The position numbers and the translations under genes were made by a program. 64,000 nucleotides of DNA, taken from Stichopus chloronotus. Lineage: Eukaryota; Echinodermata; Holothuroidea; Aspidochirotida; Stichopodidae. The stretch is from positions 26,893,392 to 26,957,391 of the forward strand of contig CM037833.1 in NCBI GenBank assembly GCA_021234535.1. Direction: 5' to 3'. Positions 47,100 through 59,481 of this stretch are shown piece after piece. Positions within the stretch are counted from its first letter, which is position 1, and each line of letters starts with the position of its first letter. The notes under the pieces were generated by a model. The model was not told where the DNA came from. It saw nothing but the letters and a program-made list of their open reading frames with translations, and did not search any database.

Positions 47100-47390
47100 C
47101 AACGTCACTTAAAGAAAGATAGGAAGTTGTGGCAATGCATCCTTGATAAACTTTAGTACTTTTTTTTTCCAAATCGGTTATAATCATATCCACCTAGCAG
47201 GTATGTAACAAAAACGAGGCTTTGTTCTTGGTTTTGTTCGTTCGTATATTGACGTCCTGCATATAATAATCATGAGTATGTGTTTTCCCCTGCCCTGGCT
47301 TGGACATAGAATATTGTTGGTTTAAAGGTCATCACTTTTACCTTAACTCTGCAGGTAAACAGTGATGGCCAAACGACATTCTATGGTATT
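47100..47390. repeat. Diverged direct repeat, copy 2
   Basis: Partner of 46460-46800, about 640 bp away. Confidence 0.5.
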
Positions 47391-47861
47391 GTTTTAGTTG
47401 AGTAACGATGAATTTAATATAGTAAATACCACTAAACACCTGGTAATATTAAATCAGTCAACAGACTATTAGCAGAAGCAAAGTGTGATGTTGTCGACCT
47501 GCCGAGAGCTGGCTTTGTGCTCAAGACATTCTTATTTTTAGTTACATCCTATTCTAAAGCAAATTTTGCAACCCTGTGTCTTTCATCATGGTTATGCTAC
47601 TCTCCCTTTTCCATGACCGTTTCATGTCAAAGTCATGTCGGTCTTGAGAAATAACTTTCCAACATTAACGCATAACTAAAATATTCAAGGTATTTTTATC
47701 CCTGCTATCACACTGAGTTAATGCTGCACATATTTACGTTCATGAATGTTACTTTCGAGGAGCCAGACGACACGTCAGCTTTGTTCAGGTGATGATTCAA
47801 GTCGCGGAGGGAGCGGAGGGCAAAGAAGATGGAAGGACAAAGAAAAGGCGAAACGGAAAAG

Positions 47862-47916
47862 GGCGAGAGAGAGAGAGATAGAGAAGATAGAGAGAGAGAG
47901 GAGAGAGAGAGAAGAT

Positions 47917-47957
<41 letters not shown>

Positions 47958-48002
47958 TAGAGTAGAGATATATATAGAGATATATAAGATATAGATATAT
48001 AG

Positions 48003-48033
<31 letters not shown>

Positions 48034-48038
48034 GATAT

Positions 48039-48083
<45 letters not shown>
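47862..48083. repeat. (GA)n/(GATA)n/(AT)n compound microsatellite
   Basis: GAGA, GATAGA and TATA runs merge over about 220 bp. The Tyr/Ile/Ser/Leu ORFs here are artefacts. Confidence 0.95.
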
Positions 48084-48086
<3 letters not shown>

Positions 48087-50092
48087 CGTTTCATCACTTC
48101 TAAACGTTTACATTTTTTCAAAACTTTTGAATTTTGTTCCTTGTGGGATGTTTAAAAGGGCTTGAGAATAATTAAGAAATATAACCTACGCCGGAAAATG
48201 CAGGAAACTTAAGTTATAACGATTACTGTGCAGAAAACATCGGATTCCATTAAACAGATGAATTTTAGTTACTTAATAAAACTCAAGATGCATTCATTTT
48301 TCCAATCCAAAATTTGCCAATAATATAATTTGTTGGAGTTCTTTTAAGTGAGGGTCCCTGGGCCCGTGACAATGGTCCATACTTTAATAGGGCTCTTTCT
48401 CACATACTTACTTTACATCATGGTCGATGAAATCTCTCACATTATGATTGATACTTTTAAATAGTTCCTTTCAGTGATAGTGTTTCAACATACATACAAG
48501 ACGTACAAGACTGGTCCATTCAGTCGGTCACATCGTGTGTCAGAAACCGACTCTTGATTGCGCAGAACACTTTAAACTTCCAATCAAGACCAGATGCTTT
48601 TGGAAAGTTCCACTGCTTGGAAAGTTCCAGTGCTTACATTGTTACATTCACGGTTAAAAATTATGACATCGAAGGTGGAGTCAGACTGGTACATTTATGA
48701 TTAAAATCATTTTTTTTTTTTTGTGGTGGTGGTAGGTGTTTTGGTTAACAAGTGTAAGTTTATGGTGTGTCAATTATTACATTTATAGTTAAAAAGTATT
48801 ATGACGACGACAGGGATCACATATATGGTTATTTTTGTTATGGGCAATACGACAAGTCTGGACTGCAGTTGCTTACAAGCTCGTCTTCAAGAAATAGCCT
48901 TAATTTGCAACACATTGGAGTCTCATTGACACGGAAGTAAGCTGATGACCCACTTGCTGTCTTACAGGTGACGAACTCCTTGCTTTGGATATAAATAATG
49001 AGCTACAATCACATTCAAACTCTATGTGGAAGAGTTTTACTCGATTGCAGACTAGACATCTGCACTTCAATATTTAAATGAATATTTAAACATCTACAGA
49101 GTCCACTAAAATATCATACAAAATGTCGTCTGTCAATTGTTTTCTAAAAGCAGGTTTTTGTATTCTAATGAGATTATGTTAAGATTGTAATGATTGTTAT
49201 AGTTAAGTTATAATTGTTAAACGTTGGCTTATGAATCATATAGAAATATTGAAATAGTATCTTAAGCATCTCAAATTATTGTTTAACTGTCTCTTTGATT
49301 AAGTAAGAAAAAATGATAATGTGAATGTTTGTTTCTTCATTTGTGAGTTTGAAACGTCATGATCCTTTTTTTTTTGGTTTTTCTCTTTGACTTAGAACGA
49401 ATATTTACAATATGCTCTTATCCAGCAAAGTTAATCAAAGGGTGCAGTGCATAAATAGTTATGAATAATCCAAGATTAAAGTGACATATTGTTTTCATTG
49501 TTTAAATACTTGTCTTACCTATCTTCTTAACTCTAGCTACTCACCTACTTCCATGTAAATGTATTTTGCATGGTTTTGTAATTTGTCAAAGACAGTGTAG
49601 ATTGTTCCAGTAGACTTGAAAAAAAAATCGCCCCAATTACTAATATTTACTTTTATTATTACTTTATTTATTTTACTAATACAATACTTAAGCAAAAGCA
49701 CTTTGTAAACAATGCATGAGAGGATGCTTCTAATTCTTTCAATTTCCGTTGGATGTCAATATGTATGTACCTTGACAAAATACCAAAAGCTGATTGCTAT
49801 ATAAACAACGCATCGAGTGTGATGCACTTTATTGTCCACACACGATGGAAAATTGCCTTCGTAGCAGCAGAGCACATGACAAACATCAGCAAGACAAAAA
49901 AAAAATGCAAAAAGCTAAAAGAAAGGGGAGATTAAAAGCTAAAGAAGAAAAAAAAAGAAAAGAAAAACATACTAACTGAATTGCATTGTTGTTATAAACA
50001 GAATATAGTACAAATAACGAAAATCTGCATCTGTTGTAGTGTCAACCCGAGGCATGCGAAATCGTTTACATGGTGGGCATCAATCATTTCAG
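48084..50092. other. Gene-free stretch
   Basis: No recognised gene; T-runs near 48710 and 49370 and an A-rich tract near 49895-49965. Confidence 0.35.
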
Positions 50093-50187
50093 AAAAAAAT
50101 AAAAGGTTATGTCCTGGAGTCCATAATCAGGTTGTGTGCCCTGGAATCCGAAAATATAACTTCAGCTATTCTATGAGTTCTCTAATC
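50093..50187 (+). CDS. Candidate exon a (unrecognised protein)
   Basis: 95 nt between CATCAATCATTTCAG and ATC|GTAAGT; phase 1 in, phase 0 out. It encodes KNKRLCPGVHNQVVCPGI and RKYNFSYSMSSLI. Both splice sites are good and two Cys-Pro-Gly words appear. Its exit phase does not match the next candidate exon (50738, phase 1), so an exon is missing between them or this one is false. Confidence 0.3.
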
Positions 50188-50737
50188 GTAAGTCATAATA
50201 TTCCATTTTGCTTTCGAAAATAACCGGTCACCATGAATTTTATGAAAATGAAATGCTCTGAGCTACACAAGCTGAATTGTGCCATACGTACAAGGTACAT
50301 TTAGTAAATCGTTGAATCGGGGCGGCAATTTCAGAAGCAAGTCGGATATGATGCAAACACTATTATGATATCATAGTTCATGCGCTCATGATCTTGAAGG
50401 GGACGGGTGCAATGTTATAGGTAATCTTTTCAAGATGACGAACCAATACGTATAGTCTCTGATGTTACCTCAGTGTCTGTTGACAAAGGTAATAACCTTG
50501 TTAACACTGTTTAAACTACAACCTACATTTGAAGGAAAAGCATATTCCAGATTGGTTAATATTACCTTTGTATTTTGCCGTGACAGCAATGAAATCATAC
50601 GTCCATAATCACATTTGAATGCATCTTTCATTTTCTGCATTGTTCTATGATTTTAAAATCACCTCTGAGTGATCGCCTTATCATGAACTGAGTCTTTCCA
50701 GTGTTACCTCAAGTTCCTGCTACAATTTCTCTTACAG

Positions 50738-50842
50738 CTGTACCGACAACACATGTATTTACATTTCTACCGTTAGAACGCGAAGTAGATCTGTATGTAG
50801 GTATCTCCATCGGAGTTTTGACATTGAACGTTAACGTCTCAG
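50738..50842 (+). CDS. Candidate exon b (beta-rich extracellular-type protein)
   Basis: 105 nt, phase 1-1, between ATTTCTCTTACAG and CTCAG|GTACGT. Reads VPTTHVFTFLPLEREVD, then LYVGISIGVLTLNVNVS. The alternation of hydrophobic and polar residues suggests beta strands. It joins in frame with exon c. Family not recognised; an FN3- or Ig-like fold is a guess. Confidence 0.4.
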
Positions 50843-51067
50843 GTACGTGTTTGCTTTTCTGAAACAGATGAACAAGATATAGAGTTTTATGTTTCACATG
50901 GAGAAGAAGATTTCTTTCAACTTTCGGAGTCCCTAATCAAAGTACTTACAACTCTTGGAGGTTTTCAACAGTATTAATTACGTCACATCAAACGATAGAA
51001 GTTTACGGATTTCAGCGGTGTGATGTAAATACAAACACTGCCACTGTTTGATTTTTCGTCAACCCAG

Positions 51068-51178
51068 TAGAACATCTCGGAAAGGAGAACATATTGACTA
51101 TATACTGGGAGGCGGGTCAGAGTCAAATGGGAATAGTTTCCACGGAAGAGGGCTTGACTTCAATATACTTCCATTACA
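51068..51178 (+). CDS. Candidate exon c (same gene as exon b)
   Basis: 111 nt, phase 1-1, between TTTTTCGTCAACCCAG and TTACA|GTAACA (donor weaker). Encodes EHLGKENILTIYWEAGQSQM and GIVSTEEGLTSIYFHY. LTIYWEAG resembles a C-strand with tryptophan of a beta-sandwich domain. Phase and length fit both neighbours. Confidence 0.4.
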
Positions 51179-51352
51179 GTAACATACGTTCTTGAAACGT
51201 TTTGTTGAGACAAAACGAAGCATATTAGTATGGCTGCGACTTTGACATGACTGGCACTCACGTTGTTGCTGATAGGATCATTTTTGTGATGGTAGGTAAC
51301 ACATGGGAGGCACCAATATAAGCACTTGGATTATGACAAGATGCTTTTTCAG

Positions 51353-51490
51353 AGTCGTTAGAATCGGTGCAAAGATGGGAGACAGAAGTCCTATTTGTGG
51401 AATTTCCCGAGGGAGGTGCCAAGTACCAGATTCGTCTCCTTGCGAGGTGCAACAAAACAGAAGTTACCTTAACCAGCGGAAAGAAAAAAA
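51353..51490 (+). CDS. Candidate exon d (same gene, 3' end unclear)
   Basis: Begins after GATGCTTTTTCAG in phase 1. Reads SLESVQRWETEVLFVEFPEG, then GAKYQIRLLARCNKTEVTLT, a strand-rich pattern like the end of a beta-sandwich domain (KYQIRLLA). No clear donor was found; the frame stays open into a poly-A tract and beyond. End coordinate approximate. Confidence 0.35.
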
Positions 51491-52289
51491 AAAAACTATG
51501 TTGATGTTGCAAAGAGGAGATACTTTGCTTAAGTCATACAGCAATGAATTCAGTCAAGTTCATAGTATTACTTCATCTCATCCTTTTTCGGTAATACAGA
51601 TATCTTGGTTGGTAGCAATGCATGATGTTCCTTTTTTTGTGTGAGAAACAGCCATCTTCACCTAGATTGCCAGTTTTCAAACTTGAAAGATAGATAGATA
51701 CGAAAATACTTCATTGATGTTTGGATGTCGGCACTTGATGCAAAACAACCTATCTGGTTTGATGGAAACCTAAGAAATGATTGGGAAGTGGTGGGCAGCG
51801 ATGCATTTTACAATATCTTTGAGCGTATTTCATGTTCATATGGTTTATATGAGATAAAATCTGATGCTGAAATGGTTAAATTGGCAATCCTTCATGGCGT
51901 GACATATCGCCAGTCGTGCATGAATGTAGTAGAATAACATGTTAATGTTCAAATCCGATGGCCGGGATGCAGATGTGAATGTCAAGACCCTCTTCTAAAA
52001 GACTTCATTTGGAAGCAAGTACTCAGGGTAAGCACTGAAAAGGATGAGCTATGTATGTGCAACAATTTGATCAGATGATTAGAATGCGTCTTGTTCATGT
52101 CATATCGACAACGTCTCAAATTTTAAACACAATAGCAAATATATTCACTTAAATCGCTCAAAATAGAAGTAGTTCTCTTTTTTTTTTTCTAAAAGTGCAT
52201 CAACATATAGTTTTAGTTCTTGTTAGACCATTTATTATTTTCAGAAGAACAATATGCTACATCTCATCAGAATATTATGCATTAGATTA

Positions 52290-52480
52290 GTCACAACAGA
52301 GGCATCATTTGAAATGTTCAAGTTTGGGTCAATAAGTTAACCCTATTCTTGAACAACACATAACTCAATGTCTATCTGTGAGAAACTTATTTTTGAAAGA
52401 ATGCAACAATCTTTCCTTATTTTTGATCTATTATTTTGTAAATATAAATATGGGATTTAATAATGTGATTTTCTTATCAG
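52290..52480. mobile_element. Degraded copy of TTAA MITE family 1
   Basis: GAGGCATCATTTGAAATGTTCAAG, abbreviated here to shared words: GCATCATTTGAA, CATAACTCAATGTCTATCTGT and GAGAAACTTATTTTTGAAAG, all in the order found at 780-900. Ends are lost. Confidence 0.65.
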
Positions 52481-53136
52481 ATAATTATAATTTTCTCATT
52501 AAATTGTCACTTATCCCTTATTATGTCACACACACAACTTATTTTACAACAATATCAAGTAAATTAATGTTGTCATCTATTTAATACCAGCGTCTTACTT
52601 TTTTCCCGAAATTATCAGTAGAGTTGTTCAGATACTAAGTAATTGTTCAAACGTATAGAATTGTAATACTCATTAGCAGGGTAGAACTTCTAGTTAAAAC
52701 AATTTCTTCTGACACTTGTTTATGGGAAAAGCCAAGTAGATAATTATGACATATTTGTGATACTATTCACTCAAGTTGGAACATTTTATTTTACTTAACA
52801 ACAAATCTAGGTCCTTAATTAAAAGATAAGGTTTAATTCCGAGTATACAGTGCCTTCATCATCACCTCTTTGTTTACTAAATGTTTGTCAAGTAGCTTTT
52901 TTTAGTACAATCACCTATGATAGTATTGCAATAGTGTGTTTTTGTCAACTTTGATGAATAACACAAAATTAAATCTCTTTGGTTGCGAATAGGTTGTAAA
53001 CACAATAAAGTTACTTAAAATGAAGAGGAATGAGTCACATATTGCTCTCTGCGAGGATCTATGGAAATACGGACCAATAAAAATGTTCAACACATACGTT
53101 ATACAATGCATACTCTAACGTACGTGTACACTCTTT

Positions 53137-53285
53137 AAAAAGTTTACCCAGGTTGGGTTTCGTATGCCTCGTTAAAAATTTTGAATTGGGTAAAAACAAA
53201 ATACACATGTTGATCACAAATTACCATTTATTGGGTTAAGCGTTACTAAACAATGGAAACATTTTAACCCACTGGGTATTTCTAA
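53137..53285. mobile_element. Small palindromic MITE
   Basis: AAGTTTACCCAGGTTGGGTT at the left and AACCCACTGGGTATTTC at the right are imperfect inverted repeats, with TTGGGTAAAA and TTTATTGGGTTAAG inside. Typical of short foldback MITEs; target duplication not determined. Confidence 0.5.
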
Positions 53286-53369
53286 CAAACCTTTTGTAAA
53301 GGCATATATACTCCCTCGTAATGCTCCTTTGTTACTCATACATAGGGATCCTCTTATTCTGACCATTGC

Positions 53370-53460
53370 TTTGTGCGTGAAGAAAACTTCAAGTTTCAGA
53401 AGACAGGTTTAGAACAATTTAGTGAATTTCATAAAACCAGTTAATGAGCCACTTTATTGA
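53370..53460. mobile_element. Partial copy of TTAA MITE family 2
   Basis: GAAAACTTCAAGTTTCAGAA, GTGAATTTCATAAAACCAGT and TAATGAGCCACTTTATT match the right end of the 27741-28084 element. Confidence 0.55.
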
Positions 53461-54208
53461 GAATATTAACTTCGACAATGTAACATAGTTTGCCACAGGC
53501 TTCTCAGGCTATGCGGTATTGTGTAATGTTGGATCTTCGTCATCAGCTCCAGAAAATCCAAATGTATCGAGATAATTATCTTTAGGTTATCTCGAAGTAA
53601 ATCTGATTTCCAGATTTTTTAATTGTCTCGATATTTTACATTAAGCTAGAATACATCTTCGAATCATTTTTTCGAGATATTTACATCATTAAGTTTGGTT
53701 AAAATCTTCGTGACTTTAAAGCTGACAAATAACAAGTACAGGCAGAGTGGTAGTTTGACTTCTGATGTATTCGGAACAACCTCGATATGATATGACATGT
53801 GGTTTGGTGTAAATACAGCAAACAGGAGATTGCTCCCTCTATTAAAACTAATCAGATAATTCTACTCAGCTGGAAGTTATCAAGTCCTTAAAAGGACTTG
53901 CTGGATATTTTTGCTCCCCTTGTGAAGGCTCGTTTTTTGTGGATTTTCTCGTCTTCGGGGCATAACATACTACTTATATAATCAATCAAAAAAGAAAAAA
54001 AAACATTCAACTGTATCTTAAAAAATTAAACACAATACATTGCACTCAACACCATAATGATAGATACCATGGACAAATTGCCTATTGCTATACTTAAATG
54101 TGTACTGCACAGTGACTCCGACTTGGCATGTAACAATTGATACATCACACATTTGATACGTCACACAATTGATCACACAATTGATAACAATTAATACATG
54201 GTTTTGCC

Positions 54209-55185
54209 AGTCTGGTAAGTAACTATTAAACTTTGATCACATTATCACGAAACAATAGGTTTAAGTAAACATGTATCACGTGGTAGGACAAAGTCATCAC
54301 TAAATGGGCGTTGTTTGTCTATTGATATAACGCGCTAGTCCATATTTAACTGTTCCATTCTGATTCACAGCACTCTGTGTTACCGTCCATTTTATTCACC
54401 GTCTATATACTGTTAGCGTGTACTGCTCTCTTCTTCTCTGCTTATCAGATCTTTGTTTATCAGTATTTCGTCCTACTTTGCTACATTCTTTTCTTCTCCT
54501 TAAAGGCATCAGGTTAGTCTCCATTGATTGATATTCCTTCAAACTCCATTACACCAATCGTCTTTATAACGTTAACATATAATACCTTCATCTTCTTCTG
54601 TAATCAGTATCTCGTCATATTTTGTTGCATTCTTTTCTTTTCTTCTCAATAGCGAGAGGGTTAGTCTAATTTGATTAATATTACTGGTAAGTAACCGGTG
54701 TGCTTTGATCCTATTATCACGAAGTAAAAGGTCAAAGCATACATACATCACGTGGTACAGGACAACGTTATCACTAAATGGGCGTTGTTTACCCATTGGT
54801 ATATAACGTGCTAGTCCATATTGAAAGCAACTTGATTCATTCTGTTTTATACCTGTCTGTGTTACCGTCCATTTCATTCACCGTCTACATACCGTTAGCG
54901 TGTACTGCTCTCTTCTTCTCTGTTTATCAGATCTGAGTCGTTTATCAGTATCTCGGCCTATTTTGCCACATTCTTTTCTTCTCCTCATAAGCATCAGGTT
55001 GGTCTTCCTTGGTTTATATTCCTTCAAACGGTTTAGTTATAACTCCATCACACCCATCGTCTGTATACCGTTAACGTATAATACCTCTATCTTCCTCTGT
55101 CATCAGTATCTCGTCATATTTTGTTGCCTTTTTCTTCTCAATAGCGACCAGGTTAGTCTCCATTGATTGATATTACTTACGAGAG
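54209..55185 (+). promoter_or_regulatory. Tandem duplication resembling two promoter/5'-exon units
   Basis: Two ~472-bp units (from 54212 and 54684). Each has a CACGTGG E-box, ATGGGCGTTGTTT, a TATA-like element (GATATAACG near 54333, GTATATAACG near 54801), then GTGTTACCGTCCATTT and a pyrimidine-rich tract with donor-like CATCAG|GTTAGT, GTTGGT and ACCAG|GTTAGT. Each unit also has an internal weaker duplication (TATCAGTAT...ACATTCTTTTCTTCTCC). The E-box, TATA and donor order suggests duplicated promoters with alternative noncoding first exons for a plus-strand gene. No RNA evidence is available here. Confidence 0.45.
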
Positions 55186-55221
55186 TAGCAAAAGAAGTTT
55201 ATCAATTTCTTATCTGTTCAG

Positions 55222-55284
55222 GCATCTCTTCCTGCACCAAACCAGATCTGATTTCATCGCAGTCTCAATTGACTCTAGTAAACA
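55222..55284 (+). CDS. Candidate short exon (phase 1-1)
   Basis: 63 nt between CTTATCTGTTCAG and AAACA|GTGAGT, encoding ISSCTKPDLISSQSQLTLVN. Plausible splice sites and phase, no recognised family. Lies just after the duplicated promoter-like units. Confidence 0.25.
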
Positions 55285-56688
55285 GTGAGTATGTACTAGT
55301 ACACCATCCTGGCTATAACAAGTGTTATCACAAAATCTCCGCACCTACCATCCTGTGTTTGTCAGGTATCACCAGTGGCGTAATCAGGGTGAAAGAATGT
55401 GTGTGCGTGCGTGCGTGTGTGTGTAGATATGGGAATAAGGTTGGCAGCGTACCTTATAGTGAAGGAACTAACGCTTTCAGAGCTAGCAAAAAGGATTTTA
55501 GGGAAAAATTCTTATTTTGACCAAAAATACATTACAAAAATGAAAAGTTAATCATTAACTTTAGCCATTGTTTACATGAAATAAACAGTAATCAAAGATT
55601 GTTAATTTGTGACAGAAATGATAACGTTGCACCTGAAGATGAAGAAATTATTGGCAAAGACCGTATACGTTTGTTGTAGTGACATATACAAGAAATTGTT
55701 CTGTAATTACATGTATGTGTAAGGTAACAGAGAGTGGCCAGTGTACTAAAGGTCAACAGATAAGGACTCTGCATATATAAAACCTTTCAACCAAAATAAG
55801 TTTCGTTAACGTTCATATCACCAGATATGATCACGTGGTAAGAGGTTATTTGCATTCAGTTGCAGTCATTACCTGTTATAGCTTACAGGGTTCATTTTGA
55901 CTTTTTGATCTCTTACATCTATATATCGCGGAATCAAATATACTATTTCTTGCCATTATTAATTGTCTTCTTTTCATTTGATTTACTTCGCTACTGTTAA
56001 CCATCTTCTCTGCTTTACGTTGTTTCATGTAAACTGTCTTTGACATAGTTTGAATTAGTGTAACGTTTTTATCACTAAAGGAAATTTAATTGCATGTATC
56101 TGACATGCATAGTTTTAGAACATATTGGTTCCAGTAATGCATGTACTGCTTTGCAGGAAACTGAATTACAATAATATTATCACAGATCCTCAGACGAAGC
56201 AGTTTCGAAATTTACTGACATCCAATATCACTGGATATGATCCTGACTTCAGATCCGATATAAGATATATATATAACTTTTGAAGCCAAAATTAAACCTG
56301 ATTTGGTTATTACTAAACTCTACACAATGGATGTTTACATGTTTCTTTAATCGATCTAATATCGGTGATTCTAAATTGAATTTGTTAAAAAAGATTGTTT
56401 CAAACGCAAAAGAGACTAATAGCTTTTTCTTAATTGAACTACCGCACTTAATTAACTGAAATTTGATGATCTTAGTAATTACCAAAGAAAACATTAGACG
56501 CCAATTACATACCTGAATTATTTCACAGGTGTACTCTCTTAACACGAAAATTACTGACTCCAATTTGTTCTTTTACAATGAAAAAGACACAACCAAGCAA
56601 TTCAATAAAATAAACTAGCACTGTCATTTTTTTCATGCCGGCCAAGTCAGCCACTTTCTTTAGTTTTATTTTGCTTTTTTCTGTTTAG

Positions 56689-56757
56689 GCAAGACCTTCT
56701 TCGTCCAAATCATCTTCATCTCAGTGTATCAAGAAACATGGCATCCAAAAATGACTC
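56689..56757 (+). CDS. Candidate first coding exon
   Basis: 69-nt exon between TTTTTTCTGTTTAG and ACTC|GTAAGT. It contains ATG at 56738 in good context (A at -3, G at +4) reading MASKNDS and leaving in phase 2. The propeller exon at 62597 enters in phase 2, so the two could belong to one gene with a 5.8-kb intron holding the hAT element. A phase match has a one-in-three chance, so the link is tentative. Confidence 0.35.
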
Positions 56758-56839
56758 GTAAGTGTAGCAAAAATAAAGAAAATCAAACACATTAATTTCC
56801 CCCTTGTTTTGTTTAACGATGTACGACATGCACGATATA

Positions 56840-57345
56840 CCAAGCAAGCCTGCCGATGTTGGCCCAAAGACGGGCCAACTTCGGCACCGAACCCGGCTCG
56901 ACGTAGGCCGCCGTCGATGCCGCTGTAAATTTGGCAAATGACAAGTTACGGACCAAGGAAGGAACCGCCACGACCCAATGGTGGGCCAACCACGGTTCAA
57001 GGTCGGCCCGCTGTAGGCTTGTGAACGCTACCGTGATGGCATGTGACGTATATTTGGTTCTGATCCTTACTATATTAATCCTCACATCGACATACCGGCT
57101 TCGACCCACCGTTGGTATACCGTATCCTGTGCAACCGGTGGGGTACCACTCCTTGTCCACCTACCGTCCACCGGTAATAAACCGCTCTTCTTCCGAGGGA
57201 GGTGTGCCGCCGACGAACAGAGGACGCACCGCCGATGAAAAGCCCATGTCGGCACACGGCTGATAAGCCGACGTCGGGGCGACGTCGGGAAGGAAGCGAC
57301 TTTCCGCTGCCTATTTGCTGCTGATTGTCCACTGGTGGGCCGTAG
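56840..57345. repeat. GC-rich palindromic repeat block
   Basis: An island of much higher G+C than its surroundings, full of short inverted words: GTTGGCCCAAAGACGGGCC with GGCCAACTTCGGC, ACCGGCTTCGACCCACC with CAACCGGTGGGGTACC, GCCGACGTCGGGGCGACGTC. It is open in several frames on both strands, but no protein pattern is conserved. Best read as a MITE or satellite-like unit. Confidence 0.55.
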
Positions 57346-57379
57346 GTGGCTTGCTCTAAGAAGAACGTTCATGTTAGGT

Positions 57380-59481
57380 CAAAGTGATAATTTTTAAAGT
57401 TTAACAAAATCAAGGTCAATGCAATCGTGATAATGGACTTGCAATACGAACTAAGTAAGACAATGAAAGAGGTTAAACAAAGACAGAAAGCAAACAATCA
57501 CAGACCCATAAAGGTTGTTTCCCTAAATTTCAATGAACAGAGAATTCAGATATGTGTTTTACAAAAGGAAGTGTTTTACAATCTAAGACTGTAACGAAAC
57601 TCATTACAGCTTATGTTTTTCCCGCCTTTTTACGGTACAAAAAGTCCGAAACAACGATATGAAAGTTACGAGTGTGACGGTTTTTTGTTGTTGTTTTTTT
57701 TTTTTTCTGCTTGCATTAGGCTCCGTCCCTCCATCAAACAAAATAACGTAAAAATCTTTTTTGCCAAACTAAATTACATGGATTGAATATATCGACTAAA
57801 TGTGATACAAATATTACATTCCAACAAAAAGGAATTAATCTTTTAACCTTAAATTTAAAACAAAGTATGAACGCTGTTGTAGGAAATCAGCTTCATGTTT
57901 GCGTTGGCACTATCTTGTCAAAAGATCAACATTTGACATAAGATATCTTATCGTAAGATTTTGACGTAGTACCCTGGGGTGACTTTTAAATATTTGTGCA
58001 TTGAGAAGGGGCCACCTAACCGAACGTCCCCCATGGACGCTAGGGGCCATGGGGGGACTCCCATGTACGGTGTGGGCTGGTGAGGCAAAATGTAAAAAAA
58101 AAGAAATATGAGGGGGGGGGGCTAAGTGTCGACAGGACTACCTAATAGTGTGGACCTTTATCGGTTTGAAGTGGATAGTGCAGCAGAACCCTTTGGCTTA
58201 ACAACCACTTAAAAAGGCAGGGAAAGCCGAAAAGCACGGGAGTGGGGTGCTTATCTGCAAAAAGTGAATTTAGACGTCTTACTTTAAGATACAAGGCCTT
58301 TCTTTTTTATAACATTACAAATGATACAATACTAAGATTACCTACTACAATGATTCATGAAGCGATCTGAACGTATGCATGTTGCCTAATATAGTTTAAA
58401 TGAACTGAAGATAATTGCAATTTAAAACGTAGTTTCTTGGTCTGATAAATCGAAGCCTCAATTTCAATGTCACGTGTATATGTAATCGTCACAGTCTGCT
58501 CTCTGTATAAACTATGATTTCAACAAAACCCAAATCCATTTGGTTAGCCTGTGTAGTGTTGAGAAAAACTTATTAAATTTGTCTTTGTTTAATAGCGCCA
58601 TAATTTTTCGAGCTCATACTTCCTTTTTTATTGTCTTTATGTTGTGTATATCTTTTAATTTTTTGTCATTGCGAACATGGTTGTAAATCTGACTATTTAA
58701 TATAGCAGAACGACATATCATACATTTTCATGTATTTGACTTCTCCGACTTTTCTTTTCTGTATCTCCGACTGTATGAGGCAACTGTGAGCTGTTTGTGA
58801 TATTTTTTCTTTACTTCTCTTCGAGCATGTAGCCAGTTGTGAGTAAACAAACATAAAACCTAGGTCGAATGATTCAAATGAATTTCAGACATTGCAAATA
58901 GCGTTTGCTTTGTGATAAGTGTTTAAAAAATATGTGCATCAATATTATAAAATATGTACATACCTTTACAGGGAGAATCTCACTACGACTTCAGGCTAAA
59001 ACGTTTACTGACTCGTCACAGATCTGGTACAAATGTGGTCTAATGTCACCATCTTTGACATTTTGGACGAAAAACATATAACTCAACGATCGAATAAATC
59101 CCCTGAAATGCAATTGACATTGTTCGGTCTATACTAGACGCAATGTACGTCAGGTTTGCCGTATGTCGTCTTTCGTATGCTCCTAATACGAGTAATACTT
59201 TCTTATGACTCATGTAATTGTAATGGTAAAATCCCTTGACATTCATCTCATGCACAAACATTCGAGCGCCTTTCAAATTACGTTATCTCAATATTTTACG
59301 TGGATAATCTACAACATCAAAGTCCAGATTGCACATAGGATTAAAATAGGTTATGTTTATGGCAAATTCTCTGTTTTGCATCTGTATGGCCTATGCTGTC
59401 ACTACATGGACTAGGACAAGTACCCTCTCTTACCTAAGAATTGAGACTTTGTATTCTTCTCTATTTATCGTTAGTTATCCT
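57380..59481. other. Gene-free stretch with one strong hairpin
   Basis: No gene recognised. At 58026-58058 GTCCCCCATGG and CCATGGGGGGAC can pair in a tight hairpin within a GC-rich patch. The rest is AT-rich. Confidence 0.4.

Noticed and set aside
47708..48121. 137-residue Tyr/Ile/Ser/Leu ORF
   Set aside because: Translation of the GA/GATA/AT microsatellite.
51725..51937. 70-residue plus-strand ORF downstream of the candidate exons
   Set aside because: Looks coding-like, but no acceptor in the right phase and no family recognised.
54572..54877. 101-residue minus-strand ORF
   Set aside because: Lies in the tandem promoter-like duplication; the sister unit does not preserve it.
56716..57372. 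Several 85-115 residue ORFs on both strands
   Set aside because: High G+C lowers stop-codon frequency; none shows a protein pattern.
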